Of a DNA stretch of 58,601 nt, positions 50,611 to 58,601 are shown piece after piece. Made by a program: the position numbers and the translations under genes. The DNA is from Negativicutes bacterium (lineage in GTDB: Bacteria > Bacillota_C > Negativicutes > Sporomusales_B > JARLHX01), in assembly GCA_031292015.1 (NCBI GenBank), contig JARLHY010000184.1, positions 1 through 58,601 on the forward strand, written 5' to 3'. The notes beneath the pieces were generated by a model. The model was not told the DNA's origin. It did no database searches and worked only from the letters and a program-made list of their open reading frames with translations. How positions within the stretch are numbered: position 1 is the stretch's first letter; each line of letters starts with the position of its first letter.

Positions 50611-50730
50611 AAACCGGCCGTACGACTGCCTGTTTCCGCCGCCCACGGCGCGCAGCTCCAGGCCCCTACCGTGTCGATGCTTTGAAATTCCGTTCATCCG
50701 ACAATCTTTTTAAATTTTCAGCAAATTTAC

Positions 50731-50757
50731 TAAGTTTTTGTCGAAATCACTCGATAA
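50731..50757 (+). promoter_or_regulatory. Sigma-D/sigma-28-like promoter of the chemoreceptor gene
   Basis: TAAG at 50731-50734, a 15-base spacer and CTCGATAA at 50750-50757 match the flagellar sigma consensus TAAA-N15-GCCGATAA at ten of twelve positions. It lies 69 bases before the receptor start, and chemoreceptors are usual sigma-D targets. Confidence 0.6.
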
Positions 50758-50826
50758 TATATTTGAGGCGTTCATCATTAGGAGAAGTGTCGATTTTCCA
50801 GACTATCGTGAAAGGGGCACCCGATT

Positions 50827-52803
50827 TTGAAAAGCATTCAGATGAAATTAACTGTAACCATCCTGATTATAGTTCTTGGAGCCCTCAGCGCTCTCGGCGG
50901 GCTGAATTATTGGAAAGCGCGTGAACTGGTTTACACAAGCACTGTCAATGAAATCAGGACCTTGGCAGTCAATTCGGCCGGTGATGTCAACGACTGGATC
51001 GAGGCGCACAGGTTGGAAGTGGCGGCTGTAGCTTTGTCGCCGACGCTTCAAACAGAAAATATGGAGCAAATTCAGCCGTTTTTGGCCTACGCCGTAAAGG
51101 CCAACGGCAGATATGCGTCTTTTGGTTTTGTGAACCCGGCAGGCATTGGTGTTGATTCCAGTAATGTGTCTATCAACCTTAGCACGCGGGACTATATCCA
51201 AAAAGCCCTGAGAGGCGAACATTCAATCTCAGATCCAGTAATATCTCCCGCCACCGGGGCGTTAGTGACAGTTTTTGCCTCTCCCGTCAAGACAGCCGAA
51301 GGCAAAGTGCTTGGTGTATTCTTCGGCGCCATTGACCTTAGCGAAATTTCCAAAAAGGTCGGCGAGGTAAAAATCGGCAAGACCGGCTATGCCTATATGT
51401 TAAAAGGTGACGGCCTTACGGTGGCCAATCCCAACAAGGAACTTGTGATGAAGGACAACCCGCTGAAAAACGAAAAACTGCCGCCATCGTTGCGTCAGGC
51501 AGCTGAGCGCATGATCAAGGGAGAAGCGGGTGTCACCATTTATGAATACAACGGTGTTGAAAAAATGGTGGCCTTTGCTCCCGTCAAGAGCGCTGGCTGG
51601 TCATTGGCGGTAAGTCTGCCGGTGTCGGAAGCGCTGGAATCCCTGTCGGCTTTGACATGGATTTCTCTGATCACCATTATGGTCGTCCTGATCATCACCG
51701 TCATAATCATAATTTGGTTTGCCCGACGGATCACCAAACCGATCAGGGATCTCGATTGTGCCGCCAATAAAATCGCCGGAGGCGATTTATCCCAGAACAA
51801 CCTCGGAATTCGTTCCAATGACGAAATCGGCCGTTTGGCCAAAAGCTTTGAACTGATGACCCAAAATGTCCGCTCCCTGATTAGACAAATCTCCGAAGAA
51901 GCCGAGCATCTGGCGGCTTCCAGCCAGGAGCTCACATCCGGCGCCGAGCAGTCTTCCCAGGCAACCAGCCAGGTCGCCCTGTCCATTGAAAAAGTAGCCG
52001 CTGGCGCAGCCGAACAAATGAACGCCGCCAACGAGGCTGCCTCCGTAGTAACCGAGATGTCGGCAGGCATCCAGCAAATCGCCGCCAATTCCAGCCATGT
52101 TGCAAACCAGTCCGACCAGGTGGCGGAAAAAGCTATGCACGGCGGTGCGTCGGTGGACAGGGCCGTCAGCCAGATGAGTCAGATCGAACAGACCGTCAAT
52201 ATTTCGGCCCAAGTGGTGGCCAAGCTCGGTGAGCGGTCCAAAGAAATCGGCCAGATTGTAGATACAATCTCCGGCATTGCCGGACAGACGAATCTTCTGG
52301 CCCTCAATGCCGCCATCGAAGCGGCTCGTGCCGGCGAACAGGGCCGCGGCTTTGCGGTAGTGGCCGAAGAGGTTCGTAAACTGGCCGAACAATCCGAAGA
52401 GGCCGCAAAGAAGATCTCCGGATTAATCAATGAAACCCAGCTGGATACGGACAAAGCGGTAGTCGCGATGCAGCAGGGAACTCAGGAAGTAAAGACCGGA
52501 ACGGAAGTAGTGAATGCCGCCGGCCTCTCCTTCCGTGAGATTGCATCTTTGGTTACGGAAGTTTCGGACCAGATCAAGCAAATATCCAAAGCGATCCGGG
52601 AAATGGCTTCAGGCAGCCAAAAGATCGTGGAATCGGTTCAGGCAATCGACGGTTTGAGCAAGAGATCGGCCGGGGAGGCGCAAAGCGTCTCCGCAGCCAC
52701 CGAGGAACAACTGGCCTCTACGGAAGAGATCGCGACATCCAGCCGGGCTCTGGCCACTATGGCCCAGGAACTGCAGGTGGCGGTGGCAAAGTTTCGGGTG
52801 TAG
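50827..52803 (+). CDS. Methyl-accepting chemotaxis protein with dCache sensor
   Basis: A 658-residue transmembrane receptor. Membrane segments at about 9-27 and 280-302 bracket a dCache sensor (about 35-275) with [37 protein letters not shown] and [15 protein letters not shown] domain ([21 protein letters not shown]) follows, then a full methylation and signalling coiled coil with [36 protein letters not shown]. dCache receptors of this type often bind amino acids or carboxylates. The start is a TTG at 50827, nine bases after AAAGGGG. A sigma-D-like promoter lies upstream and a strong terminator downstream, so it is a single-gene unit. Confidence 0.95.
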   Translation: MKSIQMKLTVTILIIVLGALSALGGLNYWKARELVYTSTVNEIRTLAVNSAGDVNDWIEAHRLEVAAVALSPTLQTENMEQIQPFLAYAVKANGRYASFGFVNPAGIGVDSSNVSINLSTRDYIQKALRGEHSISDPVISPATGALVTVFASPVKTAEGKVLGVFFGAIDLSEISKKVGEVKIGKTGYAYMLKGDGLTVANPNKELVMKDNPLKNEKLPPSLRQAAERMIKGEAGVTIYEYNGVEKMVAFAPVKSAGWSLAVSLPVSEALESLSALTWISLITIMVVLIITVIIIIWFARRITKPIRDLDCAANKIAGGDLSQNNLGIRSNDEIGRLAKSFELMTQNVRSLIRQISEEAEHLAASSQELTSGAEQSSQATSQVALSIEKVAAGAAEQMNAANEAASVVTEMSAGIQQIAANSSHVANQSDQVAEKAMHGGASVDRAVSQMSQIEQTVNISAQVVAKLGERSKEIGQIVDTISGIAGQTNLLALNAAIEAARAGEQGRGFAVVAEEVRKLAEQSEEAAKKISGLINETQLDTDKAVVAMQQGTQEVKTGTEVVNAAGLSFREIASLVTEVSDQIKQISKAIREMASGSQKIVESVQAIDGLSKRSAGEAQSVSAATEEQLASTEEIATSSRALATMAQELQVAVAKFRV

Positions 52804-52836
52804 ATCAGCATCCCGAATATATGACCCTCGTAAAAT

Positions 52837-52880
52837 AATACAGAAGCCACAAGGCATAAACCCTTGTGGCTTCTGTATTT
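52837..52880 (+). terminator. Terminator of the chemoreceptor gene
   Basis: AATACAGAAGCCACAAGG at 52837-52854 pairs perfectly with CCTTGTGGCTTCTGTATT at 52862-52879. Confidence 0.9.
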
Positions 52881-53061
52881 ATGGAGCCGCGTCCGAATCT
52901 AAGCACCGGCCTACCGCGCCTTAATCTGTAACCCGTCCGGCCTTTTAACAACTCAAACCGCTAGACTCTGCGAATCGCCAGGATCGTCACGAAGAAAGCT
53001 CCAAACAGGCCGGCTTTGCTTCTTCCGGGGCCGTAATAATGATCCCCGGCATAACGGCTGG

Positions 53062-53601
53062 TCACTTAGGAAACAGGGGCAGTTTCTCCAGATAGATGAT
53101 ATCGTCGCGCTCGGCGGCGTCTCCTTCAGCCAGGATGGCCGCCCGCGCCACCACTGTCCCGCCGGCCTCGTTTATCAGGCGCTCGACGGCCCGGATCGAT
53201 TCCCCGGTGCTGATGACATCGTCGATAATCGCGACTCTTTTCCCCCGGACCGCTTGAACATCCTTGTTATCGAGGCAAAGAACCTGATCCTTCTGGGTGG
53301 TGATGGAATTCACGGAAACGGTCAAGGCGTTCTGCATGTAAGGCTTGACGCTTTTTCGGGCAATAATGTAGTTCATGTTGAGCAACCGGGATATTTCAAA
53401 GGCCAGCGGTATTCCCTTGGCTTCCGCGGTAATGATGACATCCACGGCAGGCAGCCGTTTGACCAGTTCGGGGGCGGTGTGGCAGACAAGCTCGGTGTCA
53501 CCCAGGATCACGAAACTGGCGATACCGAGGTGGGGTGCCACCTGAACGATCGGCAGATCGCGCTCCAGTCCGCAGATTTTTAATTTGTAGGTCTTTTGCA
53601 T
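53062..53601 (-). CDS. Purine phosphoribosyltransferase (adenine/xanthine type)
   Basis: A 179-residue type I phosphoribosyltransferase. The PRPP loop is RVAIIDDVISTGESI near 119-133. A longer N-terminal hood (LVKRLPAVDVIITAEAKGIPLAFEISRLL) resembles APRT and XPRT. It converts a free purine base plus PRPP to the nucleotide. AGAGG lies eight bases before the ATG at 53601. It follows the NCS2 permease by 12 bases under a guanine-class riboswitch, so a guanine, hypoxanthine or xanthine substrate is more likely than adenine. Confidence 0.88.
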   Translation of the reverse strand: MQKTYKLKICGLERDLPIVQVAPHLGIASFVILGDTELVCHTAPELVKRLPAVDVIITAEAKGIPLAFEISRLLNMNYIIARKSVKPYMQNALTVSVNSITTQKDQVLCLDNKDVQAVRGKRVAIIDDVISTGESIRAVERLINEAGGTVVARAAILAEGDAAERDDIIYLEKLPLFPK

Positions 53602-53613
53602 TGCTATCGCCTC

Positions 53614-54693
53614 TTATGCAAATATAGTAATCATCAATTTAACCACAAGGCCGGCAACCATCCCCAAAAAGGGATCGGTTATCGCCGTTACGGCCATCGT
53701 GACCCCGCCGATAATGGTATCAGGAGTTCCCACCCCGCTCTGAAGGGCCAGGCTGGCGTTGATCGGTACGGTAACGATGGCTCCCAGTACCAGCAGAAAA
53801 CCGGCTATCGACTCGTTGGGAACATAGCGGCCGATTTTGGGCAAGAGCTTTGACAACAAGATGACGGCCATAAGCGCCATCATCAGTACCGCCGCCAGCA
53901 GCGGGTGCGGGGCCGCGCCTGTCGCCGAGATAATCGACTGGACCGGACCGCCGCCGAACAGGGAAGACGCCATGTCGGCGATACTGCTGACGATCGTCAG
54001 GTGATCCAGGTTCACATCGGATTTGGCGATCGTCTTGGCGGTTATGTTGCCAAAAGCGATGTTGGCACCGATGTTGAGGGTCACAATACCCAAAGTGCCA
54101 CGAATAACATTGGAGTTGATGATCGGTTTTTGAAAAATGAATTTCTCGCGGGCTTCATCGCAGCACAAATCGATCCGCTGCTTTCTGACAATGGCAACCA
54201 CCGTCGCTACAAGCACTGATACCACGATGGTAAACACCAGCTTGTTGGCCGGATTCGGGGTGATATAATAAGTCAAAAGAGCTGTGGCGATCGAAATGCC
54301 GCCGACCAGGGGGTTGCGGCGGGTCATGTCGATAGCCACCTTGGCCAGGATGATACCGACTCCGGCCATCATGGCGTTGGTAATTACCGGACCGATGAAA
54401 TTGACGATCTTTGTGAAAACCCCCAGCAGACCGACAACAAGTAAAATGGCACCTTCCCAAAAGACCATGGAAAGCCGTTCCTGAATATTCCGGCCCATGG
54501 TCCCGACCAGGGTGATGGTTTCGGCCTGAAACGAGATCGGCGCGACGATTCCGAACAGCCCGCAGCCCACGGCGCCGGCAATGAAGCCCGCAGCAGTCGG
54601 AACAGAAGCGAATCCGAAAGTCAGGGCCAACAGCCCCTGCGGCAAACCGTTGATAATGACCCCCAGCGCAGCTAATAAGTCCTCAATACTCAT
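53614..54693 (-). CDS. NCS2-family purine permease
   Basis: A 359-residue polytopic membrane protein with about 11-12 helices. GFASVPTAAGFIAGAVG, the QAETITLVGTMGRNIQERL stretch, GPVITNAMMAGVGIILAKVAIDM and the late SLFGGGPVQSIISATGAAPHP loop fit the nucleobase:cation symporter-2 group; the usual NCS2 length is 430, so this one is short. GGGGGG lies before the ATG at 54693. It is the first gene after the riboswitch terminator and forms an operon with the phosphoribosyltransferase. It most likely takes up guanine, hypoxanthine or xanthine. Confidence 0.8.
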   Translation of the reverse strand: MSIEDLLAALGVIINGLPQGLLALTFGFASVPTAAGFIAGAVGCGLFGIVAPISFQAETITLVGTMGRNIQERLSMVFWEGAILLVVGLLGVFTKIVNFIGPVITNAMMAGVGIILAKVAIDMTRRNPLVGGISIATALLTYYITPNPANKLVFTIVVSVLVATVVAIVRKQRIDLCCDEAREKFIFQKPIINSNVIRGTLGIVTLNIGANIAFGNITAKTIAKSDVNLDHLTIVSSIADMASSLFGGGPVQSIISATGAAPHPLLAAVLMMALMAVILLSKLLPKIGRYVPNESIAGFLLVLGAIVTVPINASLALQSGVGTPDTIIGGVTMAVTAITDPFLGMVAGLVVKLMITIFA

Positions 54694-54708
54694 CTTTTTC
54701 CCCCCATA

Positions 54709-54772
54709 TAAAAAAATAGACCCGGACATGTAGTGACACTCATCCCATGAGTGAAACTACGCATTCCGGTCC
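54709..54772 (-). terminator. Riboswitch-controlled terminator
   Basis: On the minus strand GACCGGA...GTAGT-N2-CACTCAT-GGG-ATGAGTG-N2-ACTAC...TCCGGGTC folds into a long hairpin followed by a run of seven T, just before the permease ribosome site. Its ACTCAT is the same as in the 5' strand of aptamer helix P1, so the 3' strand of P1 (TATGAGT) could pair with it as an antiterminator when no ligand is bound. Confidence 0.8.
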
Positions 54773-54838
54773 CGACTGTAACCATTTCAGCGAAAAAAGA
54801 ACAAAAAAATCTAATGCCAGCGGCCGAATATGCTCGTT

Positions 54839-54910
54839 CAACTCATAGTCCGGCAATTTACGGTCGCCGGGTAGAAACTCTCGGACCTTATTCCCGAGAA
54901 TATATGAGTG
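54839..54910 (-). promoter_or_regulatory. Guanine-class purine riboswitch aptamer
   Basis: Reading leftward from 54910, CACTCATATA pairs with CTATGAGTTG as P1. P2 is TCTCGG/CCGAGA, the joining region reads TTTCTACC, and P3 (CGGC/GCCG) carries the loop GACCGTAAATT. The specificity base in GGACTATG is C, as in guanine, not adenine, riboswitches. The downstream permease and phosphoribosyltransferase fit. It is an off-switch by attenuation, judging from the terminator at 54709-54772. Confidence 0.93.
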
Positions 54911-55072
54911 GTTACTGCTGTCACAGATAAAACTACCTTCTCTGGAACGATTTGTCAACCCTAATTTGCCCCAAATCCCGCACAAAACGACATTTATTAT
55001 CAAATATTGCATTTTACGACATATTTGACTGCTGACAGACGGGACAGAGAACGCTTTTCCCGCCGCCAAACA

Positions 55073-55215
55073 GGACACAAATCTTGGAATTTACAGTGTC
55101 CCAAATCTCGGCAAAAAATATAGCTCGTGACTGGTTTGAAGCCTTTTTAACAAGGGGGTTTATCTCTTTTCACGGTCAGTCCGCCCTTCTTGAATTTTAG
55201 ACTGCGCGCGCTGCA
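55073..55215. repeat. Composite GGACAC + CCTCG-hairpin repeat
   Basis: GGACACAAATCTTGGAATTT starts at 55073 and GTGTCCC ends near 55102. A worn CCTCG-type hairpin (AGCTCGTGACTGGTTTGAAGC ... AACAAGGGGG) follows at about 55122-55160. Then comes CTTGAATTTTAGACTGCGCGCG at about 55189-55210, as in the 58.4 kb copy. The remainder of 54911-55429 holds no gene. Confidence 0.65.
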
Positions 55216-55429
55216 AACCTCACTTTCCCTGCAGACAATCGTTTAGCGCACAACTTATCCACAGCTGTGCATAAGTTTCGGGGGCAGTCCGCAAAAGGTG
55301 TCGGCGGCGTAACGGGCACGCGGATACACGCGGCCATCGGTCGGTGTGGCCAAACCTTGTATCGTTGCAGGGTTTGCTTCTTTTTGCCCCGAATAGCCTA
55401 GTAAGACACACTGAAACAGAGGGGTAATC

Positions 55430-55759
55430 ATGGAAGCAATTAAATCCTTGGCTTATTTTATTATCGCCGGATTATTTGAAATCGGCGGCGGCTATTTAAT
55501 GTGGCTTTGGCTGCGGGACGGGAAAAGCTTGTTGTATGGCGTCCTTGGCGCTTTTATTCTGATCCTCTATGGCATAGTGCCTACGCTGCAGCCCGCTAAT
55601 TTCGGTCGCGTCTATGCCGCTTACGGCGGCATATTCATAGTGCTTTCGATCTTATGGGGCTGGAAAGTCGATCATATCTTGCCTGACAAATTCGATGTAA
55701 TCGGCGGGTTGATATCCCTGGCCGGCGTCCTGGTCATCATGTATTGGCCCAGAGCCTAA
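55430..55759 (+). CDS. YnfA-family (UPF0060) membrane protein
   Basis: A 109-residue protein with four membrane helices. [48 protein letters not shown] and the closing [20 protein letters not shown] are the family signature. It belongs to the small multidrug resistance fold and probably works as a dimer, though its substrate is unsettled. GAGGGGTAATC stands before the ATG. It is a single gene with a terminator 110 bases downstream. Confidence 0.93.
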   Translation: MEAIKSLAYFIIAGLFEIGGGYLMWLWLRDGKSLLYGVLGAFILILYGIVPTLQPANFGRVYAAYGGIFIVLSILWGWKVDHILPDKFDVIGGLISLAGVLVIMYWPRA

Positions 55760-55870
55760 CCCAGGCTGACCCGATGGCCTTAAAACCGGTCAGCGGAGAA
55801 ATATGCAAATGGTCACTCACGGCAGAGCGCGGACAAGAGCCTGGCTAACTTCCTGATACGGCTTACCACA

Positions 55871-55910
55871 AAGAGAAGCAGAGCAAACGGTCTGCTTCTC
55901 TTTTTATTTT
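55871..55910 (+). terminator. Terminator downstream of the ynfA-type gene
   Basis: AAGAGAAGCAGA at 55871-55882 pairs with TCTGCTTCTCTT at 55891-55902 and runs into TTTATTTTT. Confidence 0.85.
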
Positions 55911-56006
55911 TGGGTAATATTCTTTTATTAGGGCCAATCTTCGAAGGAATTATAATAAAATTAATGGAATATATTGGAAATAAAATATGTCAGGGGGACT
56001 GTTTCT

Positions 56007-56546
56007 ATGAAAACCCTTATCGCTATTGTCCTTGTTGTCTGTTGTATTTTTACAACCGGAGTTGTCTTTGCGGAAAGCCAAAACACCGTGACTCGTTATG
56101 AAATGCGCGAGATACAATGGTGTGGCCTGGAAACCTATAAAGGTTATCCTACAGACTGGTGGGTAACCTACTTTATCAAGGAGTTCGATACATATGCCCC
56201 GCCGCCCGGAGTTGATTGGGTGACGGCATCGACAATAAACGGAAGAAGATCTCTCGGCCCCAGAGTGTCCGACTTCGTCTATGAAGCGGGAAAGAACGGC
56301 TGGATAGTAAAACACAATCCGAAAGATGCCGCCATCGGTGCATTGGCGCTTAAATATAATGCGGATACCGGTCTGGTATTTACCTTCATCGTACGAAAAG
56401 TGTATGATGACCGTGTCCTTGTAACCTTCCTCAGAACCATCAACGGTCTCGGTCAACCGGAACAGCGGGAACTTACCTTCGAGCAATTAGGCAGAGAAGC
56501 AGACGGCTATAAATTTCTCGGCTATATATGGCCGAGTAAAAATTAA
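56007..56546 (+). CDS. Exported protein of unknown function, weakly CHAP-like
   Basis: A 179-residue protein with a clear signal peptide (MKTLIAIVLVVCCIFTTGVVFA). The mature part has WCGLETYKGYPTDWWVTYFI, then NPKDAAIGALALKYNADTGLVFTFIVRKVYDDRVLVTFLRTING. The latter resembles the H-V-A-I-V-E-x-V-x-D strand region of CHAP amidases, but the catalytic His and Cys positions are not convincing. It may be a degenerate CHAP domain or something else. GGGGG stands nine bases before the ATG at 56007. It is a single gene. Confidence 0.55.
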   Translation: MKTLIAIVLVVCCIFTTGVVFAESQNTVTRYEMREIQWCGLETYKGYPTDWWVTYFIKEFDTYAPPPGVDWVTASTINGRRSLGPRVSDFVYEAGKNGWIVKHNPKDAAIGALALKYNADTGLVFTFIVRKVYDDRVLVTFLRTINGLGQPEQRELTFEQLGREADGYKFLGYIWPSKN

Positions 56547-56590
56547 TTGACAGGAAAAGCGAAAACTTCTTTTACATGAATTGCTGGCAA

Positions 56591-56632
56591 AAAACGCCGC
56601 CGGTAAGGTTTAATTCCTTATTCAGCGGCGTT
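56591..56632. terminator. Terminator between two convergent genes
   Basis: AAACGCCGC at about 56592-56600 with GGTAAGG pairs with CCTTATT and GCGGCGTTT at about 56616-56632. It separates the exported protein from the leftward flavodoxin-family gene. Confidence 0.75.
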
Positions 56633-56643
56633 TGCTCATATGA

Positions 56644-57192
56644 TCAAACTATGTTTTTACCCAATGTTTCCGCTCTTTGCAGTCCGTCGGTCTCAAGAAT
56701 CTCGTCTTTGCCATGAAGCCCCGGTACCATGATCACACCGCTGTCCCTCCAGCTCAGGAAATCGGCAATCAGCTTATAGGACGTAACGATGCCGTCAAAC
56801 ACTCTTAACTCCGTCCCGCCGCCACAGACCAGCAGGGCGCATTCCTTTACCTTCAACGGTCTTTTCCCGATGTAAAACGAATAGAACTTGTCGATGGCTG
56901 CTTTCAGTTGTACCGGAAACGAGAACCAGTATAAGGGCGTTGCGAACACAATCATGTCGGCCTGTTCCAGCAGCGGCGCAAGTTCGGCAAAATCGTCCGG
57001 AACAGAACAGGCGCTGCCCCTGCTGAAACAAGTCTGACAGTCGATACAACCCTTGATGTGTTTATCCGCTGTTGTGAATTTTACGGTCGTGTGTCCCGCC
57101 TGCTGCGCGCCGGCAATGAACGCATCCGCCAACTTATCGCTGTTGCCGTTTTTTCTCGGGCTGCCTGTTAAAACAAGGATATTTTTGGCCAT
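56644..57192 (-). CDS. Flavodoxin-family FMN reductase
   Basis: A 182-residue flavodoxin-like protein. The FMN phosphate loop is LTGSPRKNGNSDKLADAF near 8-25. It is followed by the Cys group GCIDCQTCFSRGSACSVPDDF (about 48-68), which in iron-sulfur flavoproteins binds a cluster, and ATPLYWFSFPVQLKAAIDKFYS. It probably reduces quinones, nitro compounds or other acceptors. GGAGGAAGC lies before the ATG at 57192. The AT-rich region upstream carries repeated TATACTA half-sites that may bind a regulator. Confidence 0.88.
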   Translation of the reverse strand: MAKNILVLTGSPRKNGNSDKLADAFIAGAQQAGHTTVKFTTADKHIKGCIDCQTCFSRGSACSVPDDFAELAPLLEQADMIVFATPLYWFSFPVQLKAAIDKFYSFYIGKRPLKVKECALLVCGGGTELRVFDGIVTSYKLIADFLSWRDSGVIMVPGLHGKDEILETDGLQRAETLGKNIV

Positions 57193-57512
57193 ATATAGCT
57201 TCCTCCCTATTCGAAATCAAAGCCTTTACCGGCAGCGCCGGATCTGCCGCCCCTCAACCCTGCCCCTCCTTCGTACCGCAAAGTATCCTGCCTTATACTG
57301 GCAAGAGCCGCCCTGTGATATCGTCCCCGGGACGCATCATCTATACTATAATAATATATACTACTATTACAGTTAGCAAGTATGCACTTATTTGTGCTAT
57401 AGTATCTATTTTTATACTTCATGCAAATAGACAAAAAGACGGCTCTCCCATCCCATCTTGCGCAAAAAACAGCCATGCCTGCCGGTTTCCTTTGCCGGCA
57501 GGCAATAATCAT
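57193..57512. other. Intergenic region with AT-rich dyads upstream of the flavodoxin-family gene
   Basis: No gene is supported. TATACTA occurs at 57342-57348 and 57357-57363, and AGTAT-N8-ATACT at 57401-57418, in a stretch much richer in A+T than its surroundings. These could be promoter and operator sites for an HxlR- or PadR-like repressor. GCCTGCCGG/CCGGCAGGC at 57477-57485 and 57495-57503 is a terminator-like hairpin for the leftward carbonic anhydrase gene. Confidence 0.45.
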
Positions 57513-58088
57513 TCAGTACCGAAAATTCACCCGACCATCATATAGGTCATAAACCGCTCCGATGATTTTGAGACAATCGGTTGTCATGGCCTCCCGGATC
57601 AGATGGGAGGCCTTTATCCTGCAAATATTCAAATCGACGTTTTCTTTGATAGCATTATCCAGTAAATCCCCAGGTTGCCTTCTTGCTTGTTCCACTGCGG
57701 GTTTTATCGCTTCGACAATCAAGGCGATATGTCCCGGCTCGCGGGAATCTTCCACCGCCGCCTTGACCGCGCCGCAGTCCTCGTGTCCCAACACCACGAT
57801 CAGCCTGACGCCAAGATGTTCAATAGCGTATTCTACACTGCCGAGGGCGATTTGGTCCACCACTTCGCCTGCCGTCCGCACAACGAATAAATCGCCAAGC
57901 CCCTGATCAAACACGATCTCCGGCGGTACGCGCGAGTCGGAGCAGCCAACAATTACCGCAAAGGGCCGCTGGCCCCCCTCTGCCAGCTCTTCTCTTCTTT
58001 CTATCCCAACATCAATATCCGCGTAATCTTCTGTTACATACCGTTCGTTCCCCTTGATCAGCCTCTTCAGCGCGTGTTCAGCATGCAT
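57513..58088 (-). CDS. Beta-class carbonic anhydrase
   Basis: A 191-residue zinc enzyme that interconverts CO2 and bicarbonate. Motifs are VGCSDSRVPPE (zinc Cys and the Asp-Arg dyad) near 48-58 and VLGHEDCGAVKAAV with zinc His and Cys near 101-104. FVVRTAGEVVD matches the family N-x-x-N/T-A-G stretch. There is no signal peptide, so it is cytoplasmic. The ATG at 58088 follows a weak GGGGTATGG site. It is a single gene. Confidence 0.93.
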   Translation of the reverse strand: MHAEHALKRLIKGNERYVTEDYADIDVGIERREELAEGGQRPFAVIVGCSDSRVPPEIVFDQGLGDLFVVRTAGEVVDQIALGSVEYAIEHLGVRLIVVLGHEDCGAVKAAVEDSREPGHIALIVEAIKPAVEQARRQPGDLLDNAIKENVDLNICRIKASHLIREAMTTDCLKIIGAVYDLYDGRVNFRY

Positions 58089-58317
58089 TTTCCATACCCC
58101 GGCGAGGCTGCAACGCCAGTTGTCTTACAAAATGGATCTGAGCTAGGCTCCAGGACATTTTATGGCCCCTCCTCTTTCCATCGTATTTCCTGCAGACGGG
58201 GAATACCTGACCCCGTTTTGTGTTTACATACACAGTTACTACAGAATATGACAATGTCTCAGAGCGGGTTACCTGTCGCCGAAGGACTTGTCCTTTCAGT
58301 TTTTTTCCTTCTAAATC

Positions 58318-58465
58318 GGACACAAATTCTGGAAGCAAAAGTGTCCCAAAAGGGCAACCAAAAACCTCGCTGATTGGCTTGTAGCCTTTTCAACGAGGTT
58401 TTATTTCGTTTCAGGGTTAGTCCCATTCTCTTGAAATTTAGGCTGCGCGAGCGGAGCTCCGGCTG
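58318..58465. repeat. Composite GGACAC + CCTCG-hairpin repeat (best-kept copy)
   Basis: GGACAC at 58318-58323 pairs with GTGTCC at 58341-58346. AAAACCTCG at 58361-58369 pairs with CGAGGTTTT at 58394-58402, with GATTGGCTTGTAGCC between. CTCTTGAAATTTAGGCTGCGCGAG follows at about 58428-58452. All three modules are present in order. The last 130 bases of the window are G+C-rich with no gene I can support. Confidence 0.7.
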
Positions 58466-58601
58466 GACAGGCCCTAAGCTTACCTGCAGGGTGCGCGCGG
58501 ACGTCACCCACGTCGCGTCCATGCGCCGGGGGTGACTGCTTCGGCATCGTGCCTCAGCCCGCCTTACCCTTACGCAGTCTTCACTAAGGGCCTGCTACCA
58601 G

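Noticed and set aside
58466..58601. Start of an RNA gene or IS end at the right edge
   Set aside because: The G+C-rich sequence shows no tRNA or rRNA pattern and no open frame with a ribosome site; too little is visible.

Overview
The window looks like chromosome of a spore-forming, probably anaerobic member of the Bacillota. A Sporomusaceae-like (Negativicutes) host is my best guess. Supporting signs are the cotJABC spore-coat operon, a SpoVE/FtsW-type protein, AbrB and Spo0A-like elements, several sigma-54 type regulators, a guanine-class riboswitch, G+C-rich coding DNA with AT-rich promoters, and many TTG/GTG starts behind strong GGAGG ribosome sites. I see no rRNA, tRNA, CRISPR array or intact insertion sequence. 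The taxonomic call is inference.

Layout. 1-13.5 kb: an IS-like edge, a large c-di-GMP enzyme (GGDEF plus HD-GYP), the cotJ operon, PspC and FtsW/SpoVE, a beta-propeller protein, a half-size EamA protein, a DUF2935 protein, TrmB, a soluble sporulation-type histidine kinase and an AcoR-like regulator without the GAFTGA loop. 13.5-28.3 kb: a small NrdD-tail-like protein, a divergent IclR/glycerol-dehydrogenase-like pair, a lipoprotein glucosaminidase, a PilZ protein with a Cys cluster, GlnS, a DMT exporter, a soluble chemotaxis-type receptor, a nitrilase with an unknown partner, small Cys-rich and unknown proteins, and two exported cell-wall proteins. One of these is a YkuD transpeptidase carrying a decayed deacetylase domain; the other has tandem NodB domains. 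29.2-45.6 kb: the metabolic heart, two modules of the same design. In each, a PrpR-type sigma-54 activator is followed directly, on the same strand, by a sigma-54 promoter and the operon it probably controls. Module 1 encodes YciI, an MBL hydrolase, MFS, cyclase, MFS and amidohydrolase. Module 2 encodes a split UxaA/SuyAB-type lyase and MFS. Between them lie a Cys/Gly repeat protein, a TlpA-type thioredoxin and a fourth-type MFS carrier. 45.9-58.6 kb: a giant STAND/TPR/HEAT/SARP regulator, an AbrB-like protein followed by a frameshifted Spo0A C-terminal remnant, a 33-residue membrane peptide, a dCache chemoreceptor behind a sigma-D-like promoter, a riboswitch-controlled purine permease/phosphoribosyltransferase operon, YnfA, an exported protein, a flavodoxin-family protein and a beta-carbonic anhydrase.

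Intergenic DNA is unusually structured. Two families of dispersed repeats recur. One is a set of long palindromic elements (near 4.9, 11.4, 24.5 and 49.4 kb, with a related element at 20.2 kb) whose stems differ in sequence yet keep pairing. The other is a composite of a GGACAC/GTGTCC palindrome plus a CCTCG hairpin (near 28.4-29.1, 38.0, 50.5, 55.1 and 58.3 kb). These, with the two sigma-54 modules, are the most interesting content here.

All calls come from reading the sequence and recalled family knowledge. No database search was run.
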